A DNA stretch of 30,939 nt from a virus. The notes under the pieces are model-generated. The model was not told the DNA's origin. It was given only the letters and a program-made list of their open reading frames with translations, and searched no databases. Below, one piece after another: positions 4,972-11,247 of this stretch (its first letter is position 1; every line of letters begins with the position of its first letter). Position numbers and translations under genes: made by a program. The DNA is taken from positions 1 through 30,939 of IMG/VR virus record IMGVR_UViG_3300005821_000007; one strand, 5' to 3'.

Positions 4972-5329
4972 TGATGCGCTATCTGAGCTAGAAGCGGTGG
5001 GGATTGGAACCTCCACCACCTCTGCTAATATTGCTATAGATCCAAACTATCCAACCGCAACAGGAACAGGGATAGGCCAAATCTTTGTAGGAGACTCTAG
5101 TAATGATATAGTGTTCGGTAGTGGAGACAACGACTGGTCTACTATATCTGGTGCCCCCCAGATGACCCTGCAGATGGGACCTATGACGCTTAGCCCCCTA
5201 GAGAACGGGGATGTCGAGATAGTAATGGACGTAGATGGTCTTCGTGAGGAATATCTTATCAATGCTGAGAAGGTTAGAGGCTTTCTCAGGAGTATTGCAG
5301 ACGTTATTGTAGAGGGTAGAGAAACATGA
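4961..5329 (+). CDS. hypothetical phage protein
   Basis: A 122-residue protein with a Gly/Thr/Ser-rich N-terminal half (about 15-55) and a C-terminal half that reads as beta strands followed by a helix (INAEKVRGFLRSIADVI). No family recognised. It starts inside the FmdB-like gene (11-base overlap) and its stop overlaps the next ATG in ATGA, so it is part of a coupled group of small genes. Confidence 0.65.
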   Translation: MDIDDALSELEAVGIGTSTTSANIAIDPNYPTATGTGIGQIFVGDSSNDIVFGSGDNDWSTISGAPQMTLQMGPMTLSPLENGDVEIVMDVDGLREEYLINAEKVRGFLRSIADVIVEGRET

Positions 5330-5562
5330 TTAAGTACGAAATGGTTACTAGGAAACCGCTCCCCATCTACAAGGTGGAGCACAATGGAAACTTCGCTACG
5401 GTGAAGAAGACAGAAGACAACCGCTGGGAGCTGTTCCTAGCAAACGAGAGTAAGTTCTTCAAGAGTCGAAGAGCTGCTTTCCACTTCTTCGAAACAGGAG
5501 AGAAGTTTAAGGTCAAGCCTGTGTATGCAAGCAGAGGGAAGGCTACAACGAGAATTAGATAA
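5326..5562 (+). CDS. hypothetical small basic protein
   Basis: A 78-residue protein, strongly basic in its second half. The pattern of short strands and a helix (FATVKKTEDNRWELFLA, then SRRAAFHFFETGEKF) suggests a compact alpha/beta fold that could bind nucleic acid, but no family is recognised. It begins in an ATGA overlap and its stop codon abuts tRNA-Val with no spacer. Confidence 0.65.
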   Translation: MIKYEMVTRKPLPIYKVEHNGNFATVKKTEDNRWELFLANESKFFKSRRAAFHFFETGEKFKVKPVYASRGKATTRIR

Positions 5563-5637
5563 GGGAGAGTAACTCAGTGGTAGAGTGGGATCTTTACACG
5601 GTCTTGGTCGCAGGTTCGAACCCTGTCTCTCCCACCA
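5563..5637 (+). tRNA. tRNA-Val(UAC)
   Basis: Acceptor GGGAGAG/CTCTCCC, stem GGATC/GGTCT with loop TTTACAC (anticodon TAC), encoded CCA. It begins on the base after the preceding stop codon. Confidence 0.93.
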
Positions 5638-5638
5638 C

Positions 5639-5713
5639 GCTCCACAAAGCTCTGGTTGAGCTACGGTGTCTTATATGCATAGTGGCCCGGTTCGATTCTG
5701 GGGTGGAGTACCA
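5639..5713 (+). tRNA. tRNA-Ile(UAU)
   Basis: Acceptor GCTCCAC/GTGGAGT, T-arm CCCGG/CTGGG with a TTCGATT loop, encoded CCA. The anticodon stem GGTGT/GCATA pairs at four of five positions around loop CTTATAT (anticodon TAT). It would read AUA, the rare Ile codon. Confidence 0.82.
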
Positions 5714-5725
5714 AAGGAAAACAAT

Positions 5726-6295
5726 ATGAGATTTCTATATAAGGCGTTCTATTGGCTTGTTCCCTGGTGGTACGGTACGACTATGAGATTCACTCGTCGT
5801 AACCGAAAGCACCCGCAGGTAGCTACCTACACCAACACACGGCAGATAGCAGATGCTATAAACTGGGGCCGTAACTGGCGACCAGATCCGTGGAAGCAAG
5901 CTCTGGATGTTGTTATGCATCCTCGTAAGTTCCAAGCTAAGATCAACGCGGGAGACTCCGAGTTCGGTGACTGTGACGACCACGCACTATATTGGGCAAT
6001 AGCTCTACTAAAGTCAGGCCTGGCGGATCGCGCTTGGATGGGCACCATTTGGTACCAAAAGCCTGACAAGAAGAAGGGCACCGGCCACGCTATCTGTGTC
6101 TTTGAGAAAGATGGAAAGACCTTTTGGGCGGACTACGGTATGCCTCGTGTGGTTGGAGAAGGCTGGGCTTGGGCGCACGACGCTGCTGGAGTTCGTAGAT
6201 CAGAGCTAAAGGCTGCAGGTAAGATCGAGGTGACACTTAGACGCAACGGATCTCCAAAACTTAGGAAGCGAACCGGAAAGCGGTATCTTCCATAA
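5726..6295 (+). CDS. transglutaminase-like cysteine protein
   Basis: A 189-residue protein with a papain/transglutaminase-like triad visible in order: Cys83 in GDCDDHALY, His121 in GTGHAICVF, and Asp136 in FWADYG. This C-H-D spacing is typical of small phage and bacterial transglutaminase-like proteins. The N-terminus has an aromatic basic segment (FYWLVPWWYG), which might touch membrane. The start has AAAGGAAAA upstream; earlier in-frame starts lie in tRNA-Ile and are rejected. The stop codon abuts tRNA-Leu(UAA). Protease, amidase or cross-linking activity is possible; the substrate is unknown. Confidence 0.75.
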   Translation: MRFLYKAFYWLVPWWYGTTMRFTRRNRKHPQVATYTNTRQIADAINWGRNWRPDPWKQALDVVMHPRKFQAKINAGDSEFGDCDDHALYWAIALLKSGLADRAWMGTIWYQKPDKKKGTGHAICVFEKDGKTFWADYGMPRVVGEGWAWAHDAAGVRRSELKAAGKIEVTLRRNGSPKLRKRTGKRYLP

Positions 6296-6370
6296 GGCCA
6301 CGTAGAGAATTGGCATATCGGGCTGACTTAAAATCAGCTGTCTTTGCAGGTTCAAATCCTGCCGTGGCTA
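6296..6370 (+). tRNA. tRNA-Leu(UAA) with short variable loop
   Basis: Acceptor GGCCACG/CGTGGCT, stem GCTGA/TCAGC with loop CTTAAAA (anticodon TAA), T-arm GCAGG/CCTGC with TTCAAAT. CCA is not fully encoded. The variable region (TGTCTT) is short, so the body is class I despite a Leu anticodon, as in the tRNA-Leu(CAA) at 2705. Confidence 0.85.
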
Positions 6371-6384
6371 CCGAGGAACCAAAC

Positions 6385-6930
6385 ATGACTGAAAGCACTA
6401 CATTAATCTTGAATGCCTCCTACGAGCCAATGGGTATCGTAAAGTGGGAAAGAGCCATTTGCATGTGGCTCGATGACAAGGTAGAGATCCTTGCTACATA
6501 CTCTGAGAGAGTCTATGACTCAATCCGAGACTGGTGTGGCAAGATGCCCGCAGTGGTGCGTCTTCTGAGCTATGTGAGCCTCAAGGTTAAGAGCGTGAAG
6601 TTCTCTCGTATAAACGTTTTTGGTAGAGACGAGTTTCGTTGCCAGTATTGCACCTCGCAGCCTGGAACCGCAAGCTTGACCTACGACCACGTTGTCCCTA
6701 AGTCTCGTGGTGGAAAGACCAACTGGAACAACATCGTTACATGTTGCATCCAGTGTAACTGGCAGAAGGCAGACCGTACTCCAGAGGAGGCCGGAATGAA
6801 GCTAAAGAAGAAGCCCTACACCCCTGACCGTAGGCCGCTTATGCGTAAGCTTGTATTTGCTGCCCCCAACTCTCCCACAGAGTGGAGAGACTACCTTTAC
6901 TGGCAAACGGAGCTTGAGAACGATGGCTAG
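6385..6930 (+). CDS. HNH endonuclease
   Basis: A 181-residue protein with a classic HNH domain at about residues 80-140: RDEFRCQYC (first zinc pair), LTYDHVVPKSRGG (catalytic His in the DHV motif), NWNNIVTCCIQCN (Asn and second zinc pair) and the downstream NWQKADRTPEEAGM typical of this subfamily. The N-terminal part (SYEPMGIVKWERAICMWL) matches the usual accessory region of such nucleases. GAGGAACC precedes the ATG. It lies directly after tRNA-Leu(UAA) and overlaps the next gene by eight bases. It could be a homing endonuclease or a DNA-processing enzyme. Confidence 0.88.
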   Translation: MTESTTLILNASYEPMGIVKWERAICMWLDDKVEILATYSERVYDSIRDWCGKMPAVVRLLSYVSLKVKSVKFSRINVFGRDEFRCQYCTSQPGTASLTYDHVVPKSRGGKTNWNNIVTCCIQCNWQKADRTPEEAGMKLKKKPYTPDRRPLMRKLVFAAPNSPTEWRDYLYWQTELENDG

Positions 6931-7279
6931 TCCTGACGACGAAATCTGGTTGGATAGAATATACTTCAAGTGCAACTGCACTCTGGAAGACCATCTTATC
7001 GAGTTTGAGGTCATTGACCTAGATGCGGGGATGGAACATAGGCATTGGAAGTCTATTCAGCTAGAGGTTTCTCCTATCCTCAACTTTGAGCGTTCTTTCT
7101 TCAAGAGAATATGGATAGCTCTTCGTTATATTGTAAAGAAGGAGCCCCGCTATGCTCGTCACTTCGGTTCAGTGTCCATCAACGCGGGACCGGACCTTGA
7201 CAAGCTTGAGAAAATGATTAGAAGGGTATCAGCAGCTTCTAAGTTGCGAAAGCAAGTAAACGAGAAGAAGAAGGTCTAA
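6923..7279 (+). CDS. hypothetical phage protein
   Basis: A 118-residue protein, translationally coupled to the HNH gene. The first half is beta-like (DRIYFKCNCTLEDHLIEFEV, WKSIQLEVSP), the second half helical and basic, ending in KKKV. It resembles small uncharacterised phage proteins whose early strands describe a short beta sheet followed by a basic helix. No function assigned. tRNA-Ser(GGA) follows six bases after the stop. Confidence 0.7.
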   Translation: MASPDDEIWLDRIYFKCNCTLEDHLIEFEVIDLDAGMEHRHWKSIQLEVSPILNFERSFFKRIWIALRYIVKKEPRYARHFGSVSINAGPDLDKLEKMIRRVSAASKLRKQVNEKKKV

Positions 7280-7285
7280 AGTTTT

Positions 7286-7375
7286 GGAGAGGTGGCCGAG
7301 TGGTCTAAGGCGCGCGCTTGGAAAGCGCGTGGGCTTTAACGAGTCCCGAGGGTTCAAATCCCTCTCTCTCCTCCA
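7286..7375 (+). tRNA. tRNA-Ser(GGA)
   Basis: Acceptor GGAGAGG/TCTCTCC, stem CGCGC/GCGCG with loop TTGGAAA (anticodon GGA), long variable arm, encoded CCA. Last tRNA of the array, 15 bases before the IMPDH-like gene. Confidence 0.94.
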
Positions 7376-7390
7376 TTTAGTAGGGGTACT

Positions 7391-8419
7391 ATGAAAACTG
7401 CGCTATCGTTCGATGATGTTCTATTGGTTCCAGGTTACAACGACATTGAGAGTAGGTCGGATGTGTCCCTGGAGACGGACGTAGCGGGCGTACACCTGCA
7501 TCTACCGATCATTGCAGCCAACATGCCCTCAGTCTGTGAGTACTACATGGCCGACGCCGTTGGTGCAGCAGGGGGCATAGGCATCATCCACCGTATGCAG
7601 TCTATCGGCTCCCAGTGCGACGATGTAGCTATGAACGCCCAGTTCAAGACAGGCGGAGCTATTGGCATTGGTGATGACTGGAAGGTGCGTGCTGAGAGCC
7701 TTATGGGGGCTATGGCCACTATGATCTGTTTGGACGTTGCCCACGGGCACCAGACCAGGGTTGTGGACGTAGCCTTGGAGTTCCTGGACACCTACAACTC
7801 CCCTCTAATCATAGGCAACATCGCCACAGCCGCCGCCGCTGTACACTTCGCTGATGAGATCCAGGACATAGACCACTCTAGGGTGGCTCTGAAGGTAGGC
7901 GTTGGTGGAGGCTCCGTATGCACCACTCGCATCAAGACTGGCTTTGGGGTACCTACCCTCCAGTCTGTTATGGATGTCTACCAGGCCCTGGATGAGATGG
8001 ACTCCGATATCAGCATCATTGCTGACGGTGGCCTAAAGTCCAGCGGAGATATCGTTAAAGCCTTGGCTGCAGGAGCCGACGCTGTCATGCTAGGCAGTCT
8101 CCTGGCAGGAACCAAGGAAGCCCCTGGAGATGTCATCAAAGATGACAAGACCGGGCTCAAGTACAAGGTCTACCGAGGAGCAGCCTCCTACGGAGCCAAA
8201 GCAGCCCACTTCGGAGAAGCCGAGTATGTGGAGGGCGCGGAGCGTCTCATCCCTTACAAGGGCGCTGTCATCAAGACTCTCAACTCCCTCGCAGACGGAA
8301 TCAAGTCAGGCCTCACCTATTGCGGTGTGGACAACCTCGCAGACCTGCAGGAAGAGGTAGAGTTCGTCCGCATCACCGAAGCAGGCTTCAAGGAGTCCAT
8401 GCCTCATGGAATATTCTAA
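7391..8419 (+). CDS. guaB: IMP dehydrogenase/GMP reductase family protein without CBS domains
   Basis: A 342-residue TIM-barrel enzyme. Visible landmarks: FDDVLLVPGY at the N-terminus, the catalytic loop GVGGGSVCTTRIKTG with Cys177, IIADGG for phosphate binding, YRGAASYG, and a C-terminus FVRITEAG-like as in IMP dehydrogenase. IMPDH normally carries a CBS pair in the barrel (about 490 residues); here the CBS insert is absent and the length is like GMP reductase (about 346). The loop KTGFGVP recalls GMP reductase, the C-terminus IMPDH, so the reaction (IMP to XMP or GMP to IMP) is unsettled. It would adjust the guanine nucleotide pool. It has AGGGGT upstream and overlaps the phosphoesterase gene. 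Confidence 0.88.
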   Translation: MKTALSFDDVLLVPGYNDIESRSDVSLETDVAGVHLHLPIIAANMPSVCEYYMADAVGAAGGIGIIHRMQSIGSQCDDVAMNAQFKTGGAIGIGDDWKVRAESLMGAMATMICLDVAHGHQTRVVDVALEFLDTYNSPLIIGNIATAAAAVHFADEIQDIDHSRVALKVGVGGGSVCTTRIKTGFGVPTLQSVMDVYQALDEMDSDISIIADGGLKSSGDIVKALAAGADAVMLGSLLAGTKEAPGDVIKDDKTGLKYKVYRGAASYGAKAAHFGEAEYVEGAERLIPYKGAVIKTLNSLADGIKSGLTYCGVDNLADLQEEVEFVRITEAGFKESMPHGIF

Positions 8420-9075
8420 TGACTGATATAGTTTGCATCTCTGACACCCACACCTACCATAAGCGTGTAGTTGTGCCAGCAGGGGACATCCTCGTCCACG
8501 CAGGAGACTTCTGTGGTAGAGGTGACCCACTAGAGGTGGGCCACTTCTTGGATTGGATGGAGGGCCTTCCCCACAAGGTGAAGCTGGTAGTCCCCGGCAA
8601 CCACGACATATGTGTGTATGAGGACGAAGACGTTCGCAAGGAGTTCAAGAAGTCCGGTATCCACCTCCTTATAGATGAGGAGTATGTTGACTACCGTTCA
8701 GGTCTACACTTCTATGGCGTGCCCTGGACCCCAGACTTCTACCCAGATACTTGGTCTTTTCAATACTGCCAAGCCGGATGCACCCCTGAAGAGATTTGGA
8801 ACAAGGTGCCAGACTGCACGGACATCATCATCTCCCACGGACCCCCTCATGGGTGCGCTGACCAGATTATCCCTCATGTCAACCAGCATTTAGGCAGCGA
8901 GGTTATGCGGGACTGCATCCACGATAGGAAGGACACCCTACAGGGCGTCATCTGCGGACACATACATGGCGGGTACGGCCACCACAAAAATGAGGATGGT
9001 GTGAGCATCATCAACGCGGCAATCAACACGGAGGCATATATGCCTACCAACGAGGCGATAGTATGGACCCTGTAA
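8419..9075 (+). CDS. calcineurin-like metallophosphoesterase
   Basis: A 218-residue enzyme with the full metallophosphoesterase motif set in order: DTH (Asp9, His11), HAGD (Asp30), GNHD (60-63), SHGPPHG, and GHIHGGYG near residue 190. These residues bind the two metal ions. It resembles the short phage and bacterial members related to MPPED-type phosphodiesterases; the substrate (cyclic nucleotide, nucleotide or RNA end) cannot be told. It starts in a TAATG overlap with the IMPDH-like gene and overlaps the next start by 13 bases. Confidence 0.9.
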   Translation: MTDIVCISDTHTYHKRVVVPAGDILVHAGDFCGRGDPLEVGHFLDWMEGLPHKVKLVVPGNHDICVYEDEDVRKEFKKSGIHLLIDEEYVDYRSGLHFYGVPWTPDFYPDTWSFQYCQAGCTPEEIWNKVPDCTDIIISHGPPHGCADQIIPHVNQHLGSEVMRDCIHDRKDTLQGVICGHIHGGYGHHKNEDGVSIINAAINTEAYMPTNEAIVWTL

Positions 9076-9416
9076 TAGTGGAATCACCCTTTGCTGGTGA
9101 TGTGGAACGAAACCTACGGTATGTGCGTGCCTGCATGCACGACTGTCTGGTAAACTATGGAGAGGCCCCATTTGCCTCCCACGCCCTCTACACCCAGCCC
9201 GGCGTGCTGGACGACGAGGTGCCAGAGGAGCGCCAGCTTGGAATACGTGCTGGCTTCGTTTTCAGGAAGCTTGCCAACAAGACCGTGGTGTATGAGGATT
9301 TTGGCCATTCAGGCGGAATGGAGTATGGTATCAACCATGCCGACGCTGCGGGCCATCTTATTGAGTTTCGTAAGCTTCCTTCAGAACTGCTAGAGTGGGT
9401 GAACAATGGCGACTAA
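9063..9416 (+). CDS. DUF7768-like (nucleoside deoxyribosyltransferase-related) protein
   Basis: A 117-residue protein with the pattern of the DUF7768 domain: ESPFAGDVERNLRYVRACM at the N-terminus, then EAPFASHALYTQPGVLDD and RQLGIRAG. These motifs resemble nucleoside 2-deoxyribosyltransferase folds, in which the N-terminal Pro-Phe-Ala-Gly loop binds the nucleoside, but activity has not been shown for this family as far as I know. Its place between a phosphoesterase and peptide deformylase, after an IMPDH-like gene, suggests a nucleotide-related role. It overlaps both neighbours. Confidence 0.75.
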   Translation: MDPVIVESPFAGDVERNLRYVRACMHDCLVNYGEAPFASHALYTQPGVLDDEVPEERQLGIRAGFVFRKLANKTVVYEDFGHSGGMEYGINHADAAGHLIEFRKLPSELLEWVNNGD

Positions 9417-9909
9417 GAGCGTACTGACATATCCAGCCAAGGAACTACGTGAGAAGTGTACAAATGTGGTGGACTTCACCTCAGAGGAGTTCCTGACCGT
9501 GATGCAGGACATGGTTGACACCCTAGGCGCTTATGGCGCTATAGGACTGGCCGCTCCTCAGATTGGTGTCACTAAGAGGGTCTTCATCACCAACGTAGAC
9601 GGAAAGCCCCAGTTCTTCATCAATCCTCGGATTACCCGCAAGGACGGCAGTATTACCACCAAAGAAGGATGCTTGTCCTTCCCTAATGTCTTTACCAGGG
9701 TGGAACGAGCCTCAGAGATCACCATCCACGCAATAGACGCTGATGGGGGAGAGTTCACGGCTGAGTTGACTGGAATAGACGCCGTTGCTGCTCAGCACGA
9801 GTATGACCATTTGGACGCAGTATTATTCATTGACAAGGTCGGTCAGCTCGAAAAGAGTATGATGCTGAAGAAACTGCGCAAAGTAAAGAAGAAGTTCGGC
9901 ATCCGCTAA
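9406..9909 (+). CDS. def: peptide deformylase
   Basis: A 167-residue metalloenzyme that removes the formyl group from the N-terminal Met of new proteins. All three signature motifs are present: AIGLAAPQIG (motif I), EGCLSFP (Cys89, motif II) and QHEYDHLDA (His131, Glu132, His135, motif III). Unlike many truncated phage deformylases it keeps a C-terminal basic helix (KKLRKVKKKFGIR). It overlaps the DUF7768-like gene by 11 bases. With the large tRNA set it fits a phage that reinforces translation in the host. Confidence 0.95.
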   Translation: MATKSVLTYPAKELREKCTNVVDFTSEEFLTVMQDMVDTLGAYGAIGLAAPQIGVTKRVFITNVDGKPQFFINPRITRKDGSITTKEGCLSFPNVFTRVERASEITIHAIDADGGEFTAELTGIDAVAAQHEYDHLDAVLFIDKVGQLEKSMMLKKLRKVKKKFGIR

Positions 9910-9938
9910 TTGCTATTGGTAGTATGTCGTGATATACT
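9910..9938 (+). promoter_or_regulatory. sigma70-like promoter
   Basis: TTGCTA (9910-9915), spacer of 17, TATACT (9933-9938), immediately after the deformylase stop and 28 bases before the next start codon. Confidence 0.65.
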
Positions 9939-9965
9939 TATTCTGTATAAGGTGTACGTAAAGGT

Positions 9966-10304
9966 ATGATAGAAATAGGTTGGCCCACCCTGCAGAAGCA
10001 GGTGAACGCTCAGGTCTGGCGTGTCCTTGACTTGAGCGGTCTTACGACCAGTGTGCGAAATTCTAAGAACTATACCAAGTCTGGCTTCGTTTATATGGAC
10101 GGTAATCGGGTTCAAGATCTTAGAGCTACTGTACCTTTAGGTTCTCCTTTCAGATTGGAAATACGATTTCCAAATGGACGCATCAAGGGTGAGGACATCA
10201 TGCTTGTGCCCGTCAATCGCCTCTCTAAGAGGAAGCCAAGACAAACGTCGCCTGGCTCAACCCCCTATCTCAACGACCCACCCAAGTTTTTCTACAAGGG
10301 CTAA
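9966..10304 (+). CDS. S4-like RNA-binding domain protein
   Basis: A 112-residue basic protein. Residues about 18-60 read like an S4 domain: VWRVLDLSGL, an SVRNSKNYTKSG segment, then FVYMDGNRVQDL and LGSPFRLEIRF, matching the family's recruitment helix and the G-x-V-x-x-(N/D)G-x-x-V turn. S4 domains bind structured RNA in ribosomal protein S4, pseudouridine synthases and HSP15. The C-terminal tail is Pro-rich and basic. A role at ribosomes or stalled nascent chains is inference. It has its own promoter and is followed without spacing by the next gene. Confidence 0.6.
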   Translation: MIEIGWPTLQKQVNAQVWRVLDLSGLTTSVRNSKNYTKSGFVYMDGNRVQDLRATVPLGSPFRLEIRFPNGRIKGEDIMLVPVNRLSKRKPRQTSPGSTPYLNDPPKFFYKG

Positions 10305-10487
10305 ATGAATACTCCTTACGTTCCAAAGTTCCACTGCGAATATTGCGGTAAAGACAAAGAAGCGACTGTATGTGGTGAAGAGGGTCTTTTTATTCCATGC
10401 CAGTGCAAGGAAGCTAGGGAGGGTCGCGACCGCGATCACTACTTGATGATGGAACGACGTAAACAAGCTCGGAGACAGCAGCGATAA
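10305..10487 (+). CDS. small zinc-ribbon protein
   Basis: A 60-residue basic protein with CEYCGK (about residues 11-16) and a second Cys group (CQCKEA), together a probable four-cysteine zinc site, then an Arg/Lys/Gln-rich tail. The start directly follows the preceding stop (TAAATG). Its 3' end forms the left arm of an intrinsic terminator. Function unknown. Confidence 0.7.
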   Translation: MNTPYVPKFHCEYCGKDKEATVCGEEGLFIPCQCKEAREGRDRDHYLMMERRKQARRQQR

Positions 10488-10506
10488 CTCGTTGCCGTCT
10501 CTTTTT
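10472..10506 (+). terminator. intrinsic terminator
   Basis: GAGAC-a-GCAGCGA (10472-10484), TAAC loop, TCGTTGC-c-GTCTC (10489-10501), then TTTTT. One mismatch in twelve pairs. It overlaps the last codons of the zinc-ribbon gene and separates the metabolic genes from the head operon. Confidence 0.88.
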
Positions 10507-10530
10507 CAATTCAATCAATGAGGGACAACC

Positions 10531-11244
10531 ATGGCTACTAATATGACAGACCTAAAGCGCAGGAGGCGACAGCCCAATGTGCGAGCTATCAAGAAACACT
10601 CCGACATTGTTCGCGGCGCTGCTGGCGGCCTTGTTGTTGGTGGAGCACGAGAGAAGACCCCTACGGGAGTTGTCGTGCCTGGATACGTGGGAAAGACATT
10701 TGAGACCTACTACGAGACTATGCTAGCTGGTACATCTACCGCAAGTCTTCGACACGACAAAAAGGATCGCACCGTCCGCATCATCACTGGTAGCCTATTC
10801 GTCCTTGTCCAAAAGGGAGACGAGCCTGGTTCCCAGCAGAGAGCTTACGCAGGAGACGAAATAGTTCTTGAGCGAGGCGTTACTTACCGTTTGGCTACAT
10901 CAAAAGAGAACTGTGAGTTCTTTGTATGTCAGAGCGCTAAATACTCCGCTACTCTTGAGGTTGTGGACGATAGCTCCCTTACTACTAAGGAAATAAACGA
11001 ATCCCTCTTGCAAGAGCCCACCCTTGGTCAGAGAGTCTCCCAGAGCAAACCATCAGATGGTCAGACTCGTCGTAGAGGCTCTAAGGCTAAGCAACAGCTT
11101 ATGGCCGCCAAAGGTGCCAGAAACTCAGCACAAGTAATCAACTCTGCACCTTCTGATCCTGTCCCAGGCAGAGCCGGTGCTGTTGAAGCGGGCGTTAGCC
11201 CTAGGCCGTCCCAAGGACGCTTTAGCGATGAGGGTGCCGGATAA
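10531..11244 (+). CDS. cupin-like phage protein
   Basis: A 237-residue protein. The N-terminus is basic (MTDLKRRRRQPNVRAIKKHS). Residues about 60-135 look like a single cupin barrel: VRIITGSLFVLV, AYAGDEIVLERGVTYRLAT and ENCEFFVCQ, where the Gly-Asp-Glu and hydrophobic strand spacing match the cupin pattern, although the usual His metal ligands are not evident. The C-terminal 90 residues are Ser/Gln/Arg-rich and likely disordered. It opens the head operon with a GAGGGA Shine-Dalgarno and ends three bases before the next gene. A structural role in the virion is inferred from context. Confidence 0.7.
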   Translation: MATNMTDLKRRRRQPNVRAIKKHSDIVRGAAGGLVVGGAREKTPTGVVVPGYVGKTFETYYETMLAGTSTASLRHDKKDRTVRIITGSLFVLVQKGDEPGSQQRAYAGDEIVLERGVTYRLATSKENCEFFVCQSAKYSATLEVVDDSSLTTKEINESLLQEPTLGQRVSQSKPSDGQTRRRGSKAKQQLMAAKGARNSAQVINSAPSDPVPGRAGAVEAGVSPRPSQGRFSDEGAG

Positions 11245-11247
11245 ACA

